Notes under the pieces: model-generated
What the model saw: the letters and a program-made list of their open reading frames with translations, nothing else
What the model was told of the DNA's origin: nothing
Database searches by the model: none
Made by a program: the position numbers and the translations under genes
Source of the DNA: Halomonas sp. Bachu 37
Lineage (GTDB): Bacteria; Pseudomonadota; Gammaproteobacteria; Pseudomonadales; Halomonadaceae
Assembly: GCF_039691755.1 (NCBI RefSeq)
Contig: NZ_CP137552.1
Coordinates: 1,054,001-1,118,000 of the forward strand
Length of the DNA stretch: 64,000 nucleotides
Reading direction: 5' to 3'
Shown: piece after piece, positions 26,332 through 35,405 of the stretch
How positions within the stretch are numbered: the stretch's first letter is position 1
Layout: each line of letters starts with the position of its first letter

Positions 26332-27146
26332 TAATGGCCGACTCCAGGTAACAGTTGAAAACGATCGGCATCCTGCCAAGCGGGAAATTTTTCCCGAAAT
26401 TTGTCCAGCTCGCTCTTGTCCAGGGTGCCGGTTTGCAAGAAGGTCTGATGGGGCGAATGATCGATCACAGGCTCACCCTTGAAATCGACAAGCATCGAGT
26501 CGCCTGCATATTCCAACCCCTTGGCGTCCTCCCCTACCCGATTAACGCCCAGGACATAGCAGAGGTTTTCCACCGCACGGGCCTGCAGCAAGGTACGCCA
26601 CGGGTGACGCCGCGGAGCCGGCCAGTTGGCAATGCAAAGCAGGACATCATACTCGAAATGCTCCTCGGCGGAAGGCTGCTGGCGCAACCAGACCGGGAAG
26701 CGCAGGTCGTAGCAGACACTCAGCAGTATTTTGAAGCCTTTCAGCTCCACGATCAGCCGCTGATCGCCCATGGCGTAGCGTTCGTGTTCCCCCGCCATGC
26801 GGAACAAGTGGCGCTTGTCATAGTGGATCAATTCGCCATCGGGCGTGGCCCAGACCAGGCGATTGAAATAGGCATCGCCTTCACGGATAGCGATGCTTCC
26901 CGTCACCACGCAGCCGCGCTGACGTGCCTGTTGGGTTATCCAGGCCACGCTGGGGCTCGCCTCCATGGGCTCGGCCATCTCGCGAGAGTTCATGGTGAAC
27001 CCCGTGGCGAACATTTCCGGCAGGATGATGAGATCGGTATCGTTTTCATCCAGGTCGCCCAGCATGCGTTCCAGGTGCTGATGATTGGCGTCCGGATCCT
27101 CCCAGCGTAAATCACACTGCACCAGGCTGGCTCTTAGCTTGCTCAT
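26331..27146 (-). CDS. Omega-amidase YafV-like (nitrilase family)
   Basis: 271 residues from the ATG at 27146 with AAGGAG upstream; the TTG at 27152 is less likely. Catalytic triad Glu44 (ILPEMFATGF), Lys111 (HYDKRHLF) and Cys145 (LLSVCYDLRFPVW). The FATGFTMNSREMAEP and LRFPVW motifs match YafV/Nit2-type omega-amidases that hydrolyse 2-oxoglutaramate or 2-oxosuccinamate. Same-strand and overlapping with rsuA. Confidence 0.88.
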   Translation of the reverse strand: MSKLRASLVQCDLRWEDPDANHQHLERMLGDLDENDTDLIILPEMFATGFTMNSREMAEPMEASPSVAWITQQARQRGCVVTGSIAIREGDAYFNRLVWATPDGELIHYDKRHLFRMAGEHERYAMGDQRLIVELKGFKILLSVCYDLRFPVWLRQQPSAEEHFEYDVLLCIANWPAPRRHPWRTLLQARAVENLCYVLGVNRVGEDAKGLEYAGDSMLVDFKGEPVIDHSPHQTFLQTGTLDKSELDKFREKFPAWQDADRFQLLPGVGH

Positions 27147-27157
27147 CGGCAACGCTC

Positions 27158-27185
27158 CTTGGTTAACGTGGCTCTTGGTTAACGT
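27158..27185. repeat. Direct repeat upstream of the omega-amidase gene
   Basis: CTTGGTTAACGT occurs at 27158-27169 and 27174-27185, a 16-bp period in the divergent spacer before rarD. GTTAAC is itself palindromic. It may be a tandem duplication or a paired binding site. Confidence 0.4.
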
Positions 27186-27262
27186 ATCCAGTAGTTGGCG
27201 GCTCTCGGCCTACGCTCAGTTCATAATGTGCTAGATTAGCATTTTTCGTCGGCGAGGCCGCC

Positions 27263-28171
27263 ATGCTGCGTAGTACCCAAAGTGACCCCGATGCCGCCAA
27301 GGGGGTGGCGTTCGGTGTGTCCGCTTATGTCATGTGGGGATGTTTTCCTCTTTTCTTCGCCCTGTTCCAGGGAGTTCCCGCGTACGAGATTCTCATCCAC
27401 CGGGTCATCTGGTCGTGCGTATTCCTGATTGGCTTGATTTCGCTGCTGAAGCGCTGGAGCCCGGTGGTTCAGGCGCTGTCCCAACCGCGCAGGCTGGGCC
27501 GGGTACTCGGTTGTGCTTTGCTGATTGCCTTGAACTGGGGCATCTATATTTATTCGGTGGAAACCCACCAGGTTCTGCAGGCAAGCCTGGGCTACTTCCT
27601 GACCCCGCTGGTTAACGTGGCACTGGGTGTGCTGGTGCTGAGGGAGAGCATGGCACGTCTGCAGCTGGTCGCGCTGGGGCTGGCCACGCTGGCTATCGTT
27701 ATCCAGTTCCTGCTGCTGGGTGAGCTTCCCTGGATCAGCCTGGTTCTGGCGTTTTCCTTCGGTACCTACGGTCTCTTTCGCAAGCAGGTTCCGTTGGATG
27801 GCCTCTCGGGACTTTTCGTCGAAACGCTCTTGCTACTCCCGCTAGGGCTACTGGCGCTTTCCTGGCTTAGCCTTCAAGACCTCTCGCATTTCGGTGAGCA
27901 AGAAAAAACCACCATGCTGCTGGTGACCAGCGGGATAGTCACGGCGCTGCCATTGATGGCTTTCGCGGGCGCGGCCAGACGCCTGCGCCTGGCGACGCTG
28001 GGGTTTCTGATGTACATCAACCCCAGCATCCAGTTCCTGATTGCACTCAGCGTGTTCAAGGAACCGCTGAACACTATCCAGCTTGTTACCTTCCTGCTGA
28101 TCTGGACGGGCCTGGCTCTGTACTCGTGGTCGGCCTGGCAGTCACGTCCGCGCGAGGCTGCTGCCAGCTAG
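27263..28171 (+). CDS. rarD: RarD-type EamA permease
   Basis: 302 residues with about ten hydrophobic helices. RarD landmarks include GVSAYVMWGCFPLFFALFQGVPAYEILIHRVIWS, NWGIYIYSVETHQVLQASLGYFLTPLVNVALGVLVLRE and INPSIQFLIALSVFKEPL. RarD proteins are drug/metabolite-superfamily exporters, first linked to chloramphenicol resistance; natural substrate unknown. The last 30 bases overlap the 3' end of the convergent chemoreceptor gene. Confidence 0.92.
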   Translation: MLRSTQSDPDAAKGVAFGVSAYVMWGCFPLFFALFQGVPAYEILIHRVIWSCVFLIGLISLLKRWSPVVQALSQPRRLGRVLGCALLIALNWGIYIYSVETHQVLQASLGYFLTPLVNVALGVLVLRESMARLQLVALGLATLAIVIQFLLLGELPWISLVLAFSFGTYGLFRKQVPLDGLSGLFVETLLLLPLGLLALSWLSLQDLSHFGEQEKTTMLLVTSGIVTALPLMAFAGAARRLRLATLGFLMYINPSIQFLIALSVFKEPLNTIQLVTFLLIWTGLALYSWSAWQSRPREAAAS

Positions 28172-29824
28172 TTTAGGGCGAGAGGTGAAGGGCAAGGCCT
28201 TGGTTTCATAAGACTGGGCTTCATGAGCCCGGGATTCGTCCTGGACCTGCGGCTGGGGTTGGTAACCGATGCGGAAGCCGCCCCAATGCTTGCCATTCAC
28301 ATACACCGGCACGGAGAGGTCATGCATGATCTCTCCCGTGTCGCGCTTGTAGGTCTGCAACAACAGTGCTTTCTCATGGGCGCCACAGCGGCTTCCCGTG
28401 GGGTCGTCGAAGATGCGTTTGTTACGGCAGAATTTCAGATCGTGCTGATACTCGCCGGTCGGCGGTTGGCTGACGGCCTGGTTGTGGGTGGGCACGTAGC
28501 CGTTGCGGTCACAGGCGATGGCGTAGCTCAAGCCCAGCTCCTTCAGCAAGGGCTCCTGAATGTCGGGAAGGTAGCGGTCGGTAAAACGGTCGAAGCCGGT
28601 GGTGTATTGCGGCGGGTTGGTACCTTCGATCGGCTTGTAACGCGGTTCGAATAACCCGCTCTGCTGCAGCTCTCCCTTGGCGATGGCTCGCTCGAACTGC
28701 TTGCCCAGTTTATCGGCCGCGGCCCTGGCGGCATGAAATACCTGCTGATGACGCCCCTCGAGACGCTGTTGCGCCAGCTCCGCATCCACGCCTTCGGCTG
28801 CGGACATCAAGGCACGCGCCTGCTGGGCCAGGTCGTGCATGTTGCGATTGCCCTCGTCGACTTCCTGCTCGAGCTGACGCAGGCTCTCCATCACGGTCTG
28901 GCTATGCTCTTTTGTGTTTTCCATGGCGCCAGCCACACTGGTGATCTCGTGATGTACCTGGTCGAAGTCCCCGGTGATATGCGACAGGCTCTCGCCGACG
29001 GCCTTGATGCCGTGAGAGCGCTCGCTGATTCGCTCCATCAGGTGACCCATGGTCTCCACCACGCTCTGGCCACTCTGGTGCATATCCTTGACCAGAGTTT
29101 CCACGTTGCGAGTAGCGTTCGATGTCTTCAGTGCCAGTTCCCGCACTTCTCCCGCTACTACCGCGAAGCCGCGCCCATGTTCACCGGCCCTGGCCGCCTC
29201 TATCGAAGCATTCAGGGACAGTAAATGCGTCTGTTCAGCAACATCTTCGATCATCGAGGTGACATTGCGCACACGCTCGATTTTTTCATTCAGTGCATTG
29301 AGCATTTCCAGGGCCTGGCCAGAGCGCTCGGCGATCTGCATCATTTCCGCAATCACTTCATCCAGTTCGATGCGATTATCGTGCCCCGCCTGTCTCGCGC
29401 TTTCCGCCAACGACGCCACCTGAGTGGCACTGGAAGTGACCTGAACGATGGCGGCATTGATGGCCGTCATGCTGGAGGAGGCCTCGCGCGCCATGGACTC
29501 CTGCCGGTCCAGCCGCTGATCCATCTGGTCAGCATGGTGGGAAACTTCCGCCGAGGCGATAGCGGTACTGCTGGCTCGTTGCATCAAGCGATAGGCCATC
29601 GCTCTCAATGAGCGATAATCGCGTAGCGGTCCGCTGACTTTTCCGGAGCGCTCGAGCTTCTTCTGCTCGGCTCGATAGACACCGAGAAAACCGCTCAAGA
29701 CCCCCAATGCCCCACTGAACGCTGCCAGAACCAGACCTGCATAAACCCACCCGGCTCCCAGCGAGGCCAGAAGAAGGGAGAGCAGAAAGCCACCCAAGGA
29801 AAGCACTAGCGGAATTATGTGCAT
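28142..29824 (-). CDS. Methyl-accepting chemotaxis protein with a C-terminal sensor-like region
   Basis: 560 residues. Two adjacent hydrophobic segments (about 3-47) leave almost no periplasmic loop. The signalling domain (about 90-340) has the hairpin tip EDVAEQTHLLSLNASIEAARAGEHGRGFAVVAGEVRELA. After the signalling domain, residues about 365-535 form a separate domain with PQYTTGFDRFTDRYLPDIQEPLLKE, YAIACDRNGYVPTHN, a Cys-bearing CRNKRIFDDPTGSRCG and HWGGFRIGY, reminiscent of Cache/PAS folds. Sensing would therefore be cytoplasmic and downstream of the signalling domain. No che genes are nearby. Confidence 0.88.
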   Translation of the reverse strand: MHIIPLVLSLGGFLLSLLLASLGAGWVYAGLVLAAFSGALGVLSGFLGVYRAEQKKLERSGKVSGPLRDYRSLRAMAYRLMQRASSTAIASAEVSHHADQMDQRLDRQESMAREASSSMTAINAAIVQVTSSATQVASLAESARQAGHDNRIELDEVIAEMMQIAERSGQALEMLNALNEKIERVRNVTSMIEDVAEQTHLLSLNASIEAARAGEHGRGFAVVAGEVRELALKTSNATRNVETLVKDMHQSGQSVVETMGHLMERISERSHGIKAVGESLSHITGDFDQVHHEITSVAGAMENTKEHSQTVMESLRQLEQEVDEGNRNMHDLAQQARALMSAAEGVDAELAQQRLEGRHQQVFHAARAAADKLGKQFERAIAKGELQQSGLFEPRYKPIEGTNPPQYTTGFDRFTDRYLPDIQEPLLKELGLSYAIACDRNGYVPTHNQAVSQPPTGEYQHDLKFCRNKRIFDDPTGSRCGAHEKALLLQTYKRDTGEIMHDLSVPVYVNGKHWGGFRIGYQPQPQVQDESRAHEAQSYETKALPFTSRPKLAGSSLART

Positions 29825-29976
29825 GGCGTGAGCTCTTGTTATTGAATTAAGCCGTTAATCGAATGCCCATCTTGCGATGACTCGACGTCAAAGCCGGATG
29901 AGGACTTCCATCCGACTATTGAGCTTAACGTGTTATGAGACCAAGCGAAGTAGCACTTTGGGGGGATACGAGAACG

Positions 29977-31248
29977 TCAATTCGCTGCTTTCAGCGCCTG
30001 ATCGATATCTGCCAGGATATCGTCGATGTGTTCGATTCCGATGGAAAGGCGCACCATGTCCGGTTTCACCCCCGCCGCTTCGAGTTCGGTTTCGTCGAGC
30101 TGTCGGTGCGTGGTGGCAGCGGGTATCGACGAGCAGCTCTTGGCATCGCCGATGTTGACCAGACGCAGGATCAGTTGAAGCGCGTCATAGAATTTAGTTC
30201 CCGCCTCCTGACCGCCCACGATACCGAAGCTCAAGATACCCGAGGCCTGTCCGTCCATGTATTTTTGAGCAAGGGCGTGGTCCTTGTGGTTGGACAGACC
30301 AGCGTACTGCACCCAGCTGACTTGGGGATGTTGTTGTAGATGCTCGGCGACCCGGCGGGTATTGGCGCAGATGCGCTCGATACGCAAGGCCAGGGTCTCC
30401 AGTCCCTGCAGCAGGTTCCAAGCTGCCTGAGCCGAAAGCGCCGCTCCCATATTGCGCAGGGGCACCACGCGGGCGCGGGCGATAAAAGCCGCATCGCCCA
30501 CATCGCGGGTGTAACTGACCCCGTGATAGGAGACATCCGGCTCGTTCAGCAGCGGAAAACGCTCGGCGTGCTGGGCCCAGGGGAACTTGCCCGAGTCAAT
30601 GATCACACCACCGATGGTGGTGCCGTGACCACCGATGTACTTGGTGGCGGAATGGACGACGATGTCCGCCCCATGTTCGATGGGCCGCCACAGAAATGGT
30701 GTGGCCGTGGTGTTATCGACGATGACCGGTACGCCGTGGCGATGGGCCAGGTCGGCCAATGCCGCGATATCGACAATCCCTCCGGAAGGATTGCCCACGC
30801 TTTCGCAATATACGGCCTTGGTGCGCTCGTCGATCAGCGCTTCGATACCGGCAAGGTCGTCCTTGTCGGCAAAACGCGTCTCGATCCCCTGACGTGGCAG
30901 GGTATGGGCGAACAGATTGTAGGTACCGCCATACAGCTCGCTGATGGAGACGATATTGTCGCCAGCCTCGGCAATGGTCTGAATGGCATAGGTGATCGCC
31001 GCCATTCCCGACGCTACCGCCAATCCGGCAATGCCGCCTTCAAGCGCAGCCAGCCGCTGTTCCAGCACCGCACAGGTGGGATTCATGATGCGGGAATAGA
31101 TATTGCCTTCCACCTTGAGATCGAACAGATCAGCGGCGTGCTGGGCATTATCGAAGGAGAAGGATGTCGTCTGATGAATGGGCACCGCGACGGCGTGCTG
31201 CTCATCGGCCACATAACCATGGTGCAAGGCGATGGTTTCAGGCTTCAT
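29977..31248 (-). CDS. metY: O-acetylhomoserine sulfhydrylase (aminocarboxypropyltransferase)
   Basis: 423 residues, full length for MetY. PLP-binding lysine in VVHSATKYIGGHGTTIGG. N-terminal KPETIALHHGYVADEQHAVAVPIHQTTSFSF and YSRIMNPTCAVLEQRLAALEGG, and the C-terminal SRLSIGIEHIDDI-like block, are typical of Cys/Met PLP enzymes; the inserts match MetY rather than MetB. Makes homocysteine from O-acetylhomoserine and sulfide. The nearby SulP transporter is divergent, a plausible sulfur-assimilation neighbourhood. Confidence 0.92.
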   Translation of the reverse strand: MKPETIALHHGYVADEQHAVAVPIHQTTSFSFDNAQHAADLFDLKVEGNIYSRIMNPTCAVLEQRLAALEGGIAGLAVASGMAAITYAIQTIAEAGDNIVSISELYGGTYNLFAHTLPRQGIETRFADKDDLAGIEALIDERTKAVYCESVGNPSGGIVDIAALADLAHRHGVPVIVDNTTATPFLWRPIEHGADIVVHSATKYIGGHGTTIGGVIIDSGKFPWAQHAERFPLLNEPDVSYHGVSYTRDVGDAAFIARARVVPLRNMGAALSAQAAWNLLQGLETLALRIERICANTRRVAEHLQQHPQVSWVQYAGLSNHKDHALAQKYMDGQASGILSFGIVGGQEAGTKFYDALQLILRLVNIGDAKSCSSIPAATTHRQLDETELEAAGVKPDMVRLSIGIEHIDDILADIDQALKAAN

Positions 31249-31420
31249 TGGGTATCCTTATACTATTGGCGTTGGCTGTTATAGTTAATTGAACGGTTAT
31301 CGCGAAGTCGTTTCCGATATCGCTTTTCCAAAGGCTAACCAAGGCTGAACGCAAGTTCTATTGTCGTTTAGCCGGGTTGGCATATTCCAACCTGTCCCGA
31401 GGGACACGGTACCGAGGCTC

Positions 31421-33121
31421 ATGCTCAAACGTTACCTACCTCTGCTCAGCTGGCTGCCTCATTATCATCGACGCCTGTTCGGCGCCGACCTGCTGGCGGG
31501 AATCATCGTTACCATCATGGTGATTCCCCAGTCGCTGGCCTACGCCCTCCTGGCCGGGCTGCCCGCAGTTGTGGGCCTTTATGCCAGCATCCTGCCGCAA
31601 CTACTTTACTGCGTATTCGGCACCAGCCGAACCCTGGCCGTTGGTCCGGTGGCGATTATTGCCTTGATGACTGGAGCTGCCTTGTCCGGCGTCGCGACGC
31701 CGGGAAGCGATGAGTATGTGCAGGCGGCGTTGGTGCTGTCGTTGATTTCCGGTGTCATGCTGATCGCCATGGGCGTTCTCAAGATGGGCTTTTTCAGCAA
31801 CTTTCTCAGCCATCCAGTCATTTCCGGCTTTCTTACCGCCTCGGGAATATTGATAGCTGCCAGCCAGCTGGGCAGTATTCTGGGCATCGAAAGCGCCGGT
31901 TTTACGCTGGTCGAGCGTCTAGCCAGCCTGCTGCCCAATCTAGCGCAGCTGCACTGGCCGACTTTGACGATCGGCCTCGGCACGCTGGTCTTTCTCGTCG
32001 CCATGCGTCGATACGGTAAGCGGACCATGACCCACGCCGGGCTACCGGCCGGCATTGCCGATCTGTTGGCAAAGGCCGGCCCGGTCTTCGCCGTGGTTCT
32101 AACTACCTTGATTACCCTCCACTGGGGACTCGATGAAAAAGGCGTCGACGTGGTCGGGGCGATTCCGTCGGGCCTTCCGGCGCTGACCTTCCCCTGGCCT
32201 GAAACCAGTTTATGGCGCGCCTTGTTGATACCGGCCTTGCTGATCAGTCTTGTGGGGTTTGTCGAGTCTGTCTCCATGGGACAGATGCTGGCCGCCAAGC
32301 GTCGCCAGCGAATCTCGCCCAACCAGGAGTTGATAGGGCTCGGCAGTGCCAACCTGGCGGCGGGAATCACGGCGGGGATGCCGGTCACCGGTGGGCTGTC
32401 ACGCACGGTCATCAACTATGACGCGGGAGCGCAGACTCCGGCAGCTGGAGCCTTTGCGGCACTGGGCATCGCCCTGGTCACGCTCTACATGACCTCGCTG
32501 TTGCACTACTTGCCGATCGCCACGCTCGCCGCCACCATCACCGTGTCGATACTGACGTTGGTGGATATTTCCATGCTGCGCCAGACCTGGCGCTATTCGC
32601 GTAGCGATTTCGCCGCCATGGCGGTGACCATCGTCTTGACCCTGGTGGAGGGCGTCGAGGCCGGGATCATTGCCGGCGTCACCCTATCGATCAGCCTGTT
32701 TCTCTACCGGACCAGCCGCCCCCACAGCGCCCTGGTCGGCCGCGTCCCCGGCACCGAACATTTCCGCAACATTACGCGCCACGATGTCGACACCGCAAGC
32801 CATCTTGCATTGCTCCGTATCGATGAAAGTCTCTACTTCGCCAATGCCCGATATCTGGAAGACACCATCTACAATCTTGTCGCCAGCCGCCCCGAGCTCG
32901 AGCACGTGGTATTGATCTGCTCCGCGGTCAATCTCATCGATGCATCGGCGCTGGAAAGCCTGGACGCGATCAACGCTCGCTTGAAGGATTCCAGCGTCAC
33001 CTTGCACCTCGCCGAAGTGAAAGGCCCTGTCATGGACCAGCTCAAGCAGAGCGATTTCATCGACGACTTGACCGGCCGGGTCTTTCTGAGCACCTATTCC
33101 GCCTGGCGCGAACTCTCTTGA
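31421..33121 (+). CDS. SulP family anion (sulfate/bicarbonate) transporter
   Basis: 566 residues from the ATG at 31421; an earlier in-frame start at 31361 adds a non-hydrophobic leader without a ribosome site. The SulP domain (about 1-425) begins PLLSWLPHYHRRLFGADLLAGIIVTIMVIPQSLAYALLAGLPAVVGLYASI; helices 8-10 include the NLAAGITAGMPVTGGLSRTVIN signature. A C-terminal STAS domain (about 450-560) follows. SulP proteins carry sulfate, bicarbonate or dicarboxylates. Divergent from metY, which would fit sulfate, but the substrate is not certain. Confidence 0.88.
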   Translation: MLKRYLPLLSWLPHYHRRLFGADLLAGIIVTIMVIPQSLAYALLAGLPAVVGLYASILPQLLYCVFGTSRTLAVGPVAIIALMTGAALSGVATPGSDEYVQAALVLSLISGVMLIAMGVLKMGFFSNFLSHPVISGFLTASGILIAASQLGSILGIESAGFTLVERLASLLPNLAQLHWPTLTIGLGTLVFLVAMRRYGKRTMTHAGLPAGIADLLAKAGPVFAVVLTTLITLHWGLDEKGVDVVGAIPSGLPALTFPWPETSLWRALLIPALLISLVGFVESVSMGQMLAAKRRQRISPNQELIGLGSANLAAGITAGMPVTGGLSRTVINYDAGAQTPAAGAFAALGIALVTLYMTSLLHYLPIATLAATITVSILTLVDISMLRQTWRYSRSDFAAMAVTIVLTLVEGVEAGIIAGVTLSISLFLYRTSRPHSALVGRVPGTEHFRNITRHDVDTASHLALLRIDESLYFANARYLEDTIYNLVASRPELEHVVLICSAVNLIDASALESLDAINARLKDSSVTLHLAEVKGPVMDQLKQSDFIDDLTGRVFLSTYSAWRELS

Positions 33122-33169
33122 ACCGACCTCCCGCCGTTTATTAAACCATTCGCATTGAACCATTCACTC

Positions 33170-33196
33170 AACGCCAGGCTCATGCCTGGCGTTTTT
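33170..33196 (+). terminator. Terminator after the SulP gene
   Basis: AACGCCAGGC-TCAT-GCCTGGCGTT stem followed by TTTTCC, about 50 bases past the stop codon. Confidence 0.85.
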
Positions 33197-33405
33197 CCAT
33201 AGCTACAATCCCGTAGCTTGCTGCGCTCCATCGTTTCCTTAGGTTCCTTCAGCTGTTGTCGTTTGACGGGAGCATTGACATTCCCCTGACCGCCTCCCTA
33301 CTATCAATCGACCAATAAGCAAAATCAAATACCGCACAGCAAAACACATGTTGCCTATTGTTACTTACAATGACCTGCGACATCACAAACAAAATAAGGA
33401 GCGTT

Positions 33406-33807
33406 TATGCGCCAGTTACACCAATATGCGTCCTTGGCTGCACTTCCCTTTACCCTGTTAGTCATTAGCGTAAGCCAAGCGAATGAAATCGAAAGTGTAC
33501 CGAGGCCCACCTGGCGTTTGGCGGTTTGACCTGGGATGACGTCGAGCGGGTCGACTATCCCGGTTATGGGCGTTCCTTCGACGGCATTATTGCCGGCGAT
33601 GTCGATGCCTCCTTCACCACCACGGTGACGCCGCCGGCCCAGCAATTGGCCAACAGTTCTAGGGGCATAAGCTGGCCGGAACTGGACCCGAACGATGAGC
33701 AGGCGTGGAAGCGCATGATGGCGGTAGCTCCCTACTTCCGTCCCCACGAAGTGACCTCCGGTGCTGGCGGGGTAATCGCCCTGCTTCCCGCCGTGGCATT
33801 CGCGTGA
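33406..33807 (+). pseudogene. TAXI-type TRAP transporter receptor, decayed
   Basis: An ATG at 33406 with AAGGAG upstream starts a signal peptide (LAALPFTLLVISVSQANE), but the frame stops at 33526 after 40 codons. The following sequence, in another frame (about 33508-33807), encodes AHLAFGGLTWDDVERVDYPGY ... SFDGIIAGDVDASFTTTVTPPA and VAPYFRPHEVTSGAG, which match the second half of TAXI-family solute receptors. Intact members are about 320-370 residues; most of the binding domain is deleted and the end is lost. No TRAP permease follows. A terminator directly follows. Confidence 0.8.
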
Positions 33808-33849
33808 TGGGGTCAGCGGCATCGGCTCGGTACCGCCGTGTAGATCACT

Positions 33850-33876
33850 GCCGTCTCCCGTCGAGACGGCTTTTTG
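33850..33876 (+). terminator. Terminator after the TAXI pseudogene
   Basis: GCCGTCTC (33850-33857) pairs with GAGACGGC (33863-33870), followed by TTTTTG. It separates the pseudogene from the enoyl-CoA hydratase gene. Confidence 0.8.
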
Positions 33877-33913
33877 CTTGAATTCAGGAAACTCAACGAA
33901 TCTGGAGATAGGA

Positions 33914-35332
33914 ATGACGTCATGCGTCCACTACCAGCGTCACGATGATATCGGCGTGATAAGCATCGACAATCCCCCAGTCAATGCGCTTAGCCATGCG
34001 GTGCGTAGCGGTATTTGCCAGGCACTGGACGAGGGACAGGCCGATGACGCCGCCGCTGCTCTGGTCATCATGGCAACGGGTCGGACCTTCATTGCCGGCG
34101 CGGACATTCGGGAATTCGGCAAGCCGCCGCAAGCGCCTTTGTTGCCCGATGTGATCGCCCGACTGGAAAGCAGCTCCAAGCCGATTGTCGCCGCACTGCA
34201 TGGCACGGCATTGGGCGGCGGGTTGGAGGTGGCATTGGGTTGCCAGGTGCGTATCGCCCTGCCCGGCACACGGGTCGGACTGCCCGAGGTCAAGCTCGGC
34301 TTGCTGCCCGGCGCCGGCGGTACCCAGCGCCTGCCACGCCTGGCGGGAATGCAGACCGCCCTCGACATGATCACCAGCGGCCGCTTCGTCAGCGCCGATG
34401 AAGCCCTTGAGTCAGGAATAGTGGATGCCATCAGCGCGGAAAACGATCCGCTACAAGCCGGCATTGCGATGGCACGAGACGTTATCGCCGGTCGGCTAAC
34501 CCCGCGGGTTACCGGCCAGTTGCCAGCGCCAGAAATCGACGAGGCGGCACTCGCCCACTATCGCAGCAAGCTGGAAAGCGAAGCCCCTGAGTTGTTCTCT
34601 CCTTTTCGCTGTATCGATGCCATCGAAGCCAGCAGCCAGGGTTCACTCGAAGAGGGATTGCGTCGGGAGCGGGAACTGTTCCTCGCCTGTATGGACTCGC
34701 CCCAGCGTGCGGGATTGATCCACGCCTTTTTCGCCGCCCGCAGCCCGCATAAGGTACCCGACGTGGACAGCGCGCCAACCCTTGAACGCATTGCCCTGTT
34801 GGGCTCGCATCCTCTGTTCGAGCAGCTCGAGGCCAACGCCGAACGTGCGGGCATCGAACTGGTGAGGCACGCAGATGAGTCGACACGGGCCTGTCTCGTG
34901 GCGCCGGGCCATGACATTCCCACCTCTTGCCAGCCGGGATGCATGAAGGTCATGCTCTGGGAGCTGGAAAGCAGTCTCGATAATCCCAATGCCGATGCCG
35001 ATGCCGAGATGCTGCTGGTCATGAAGTCGTCCAACGGCCCGCTGGAAATCGTTCTCCGGACCGGCACTCAGGCGCAGCAGCAAGCCCTGGCCAACACCTT
35101 GAAGGCGCTGCGCAAGAGCATCGTGGTGAGCTGCGAGCAAAGCATCCTGGCCACACTGCTGAACGCCAGCCAAGGCCTGCCCGCGGAACAACATTACTTG
35201 GCCTGGCAGGAAGCAAGCCAGCGAATTGCCGCCGAAGGATTCTGTTACCGCCCCAGCGACATCGATTTTCTCGCTGTCGAGGCGCTCGCGTATCCGCGCC
35301 ACCTGGGCGGCCCGCATCGCCAGGCAGAATAA
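33914..35332 (+). CDS. Enoyl-CoA hydratase with a contracted, degenerate 3-hydroxyacyl-CoA dehydrogenase half (FadJ-like)
   Basis: 472 residues from the ATG at 33914 (GGAG upstream); full FadJ-type enzymes have about 700. The crotonase domain (1 to about 190) is intact: [11 protein letters not shown] oxyanion region, [14 protein letters not shown] and [21 protein letters not shown] keep both catalytic glutamates. The linker (about 215-290, ending [15 protein letters not shown]) matches FadJ-like proteins. The dehydrogenase part is then shrunk to about 180 residues: the GxGxxG NAD motif reads LLGSHPLF and the catalytic His region is missing, while the terminal [20 protein letters not shown] still resembles the FadJ C-terminus. 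Probably hydratase only; the separate dehydrogenase at 40.7 kb could complete the step. Confidence 0.82.
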   Translation: MTSCVHYQRHDDIGVISIDNPPVNALSHAVRSGICQALDEGQADDAAAALVIMATGRTFIAGADIREFGKPPQAPLLPDVIARLESSSKPIVAALHGTALGGGLEVALGCQVRIALPGTRVGLPEVKLGLLPGAGGTQRLPRLAGMQTALDMITSGRFVSADEALESGIVDAISAENDPLQAGIAMARDVIAGRLTPRVTGQLPAPEIDEAALAHYRSKLESEAPELFSPFRCIDAIEASSQGSLEEGLRRERELFLACMDSPQRAGLIHAFFAARSPHKVPDVDSAPTLERIALLGSHPLFEQLEANAERAGIELVRHADESTRACLVAPGHDIPTSCQPGCMKVMLWELESSLDNPNADADAEMLLVMKSSNGPLEIVLRTGTQAQQQALANTLKALRKSIVVSCEQSILATLLNASQGLPAEQHYLAWQEASQRIAAEGFCYRPSDIDFLAVEALAYPRHLGGPHRQAE

Positions 35333-35350
35333 ACATCAATTAGAAACTCG

Positions 35351-35376
35351 AAAGGCCTCTTGCGAGGCCTTTTTAT
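35351..35376. terminator. Terminator between convergent hydratase and etfA genes
   Basis: Perfect AAAGGCCTC-TTGC-GAGGCCTTT stem, followed on the plus strand by TTTATT. Strong for the hydratase gene; on the minus strand the tail is weaker. Confidence 0.8.
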
Positions 35377-35405
35377 TATCCAACGCTTTTACCTACGCGA
35401 AACTC

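Noticed and set aside
29893-29912. CGGATG...CATCCG hairpin between metY and the chemoreceptor gene as a terminator
   Set aside because: Only a 6-bp stem and no T-run follows on the minus strand, too weak to list as a terminator.
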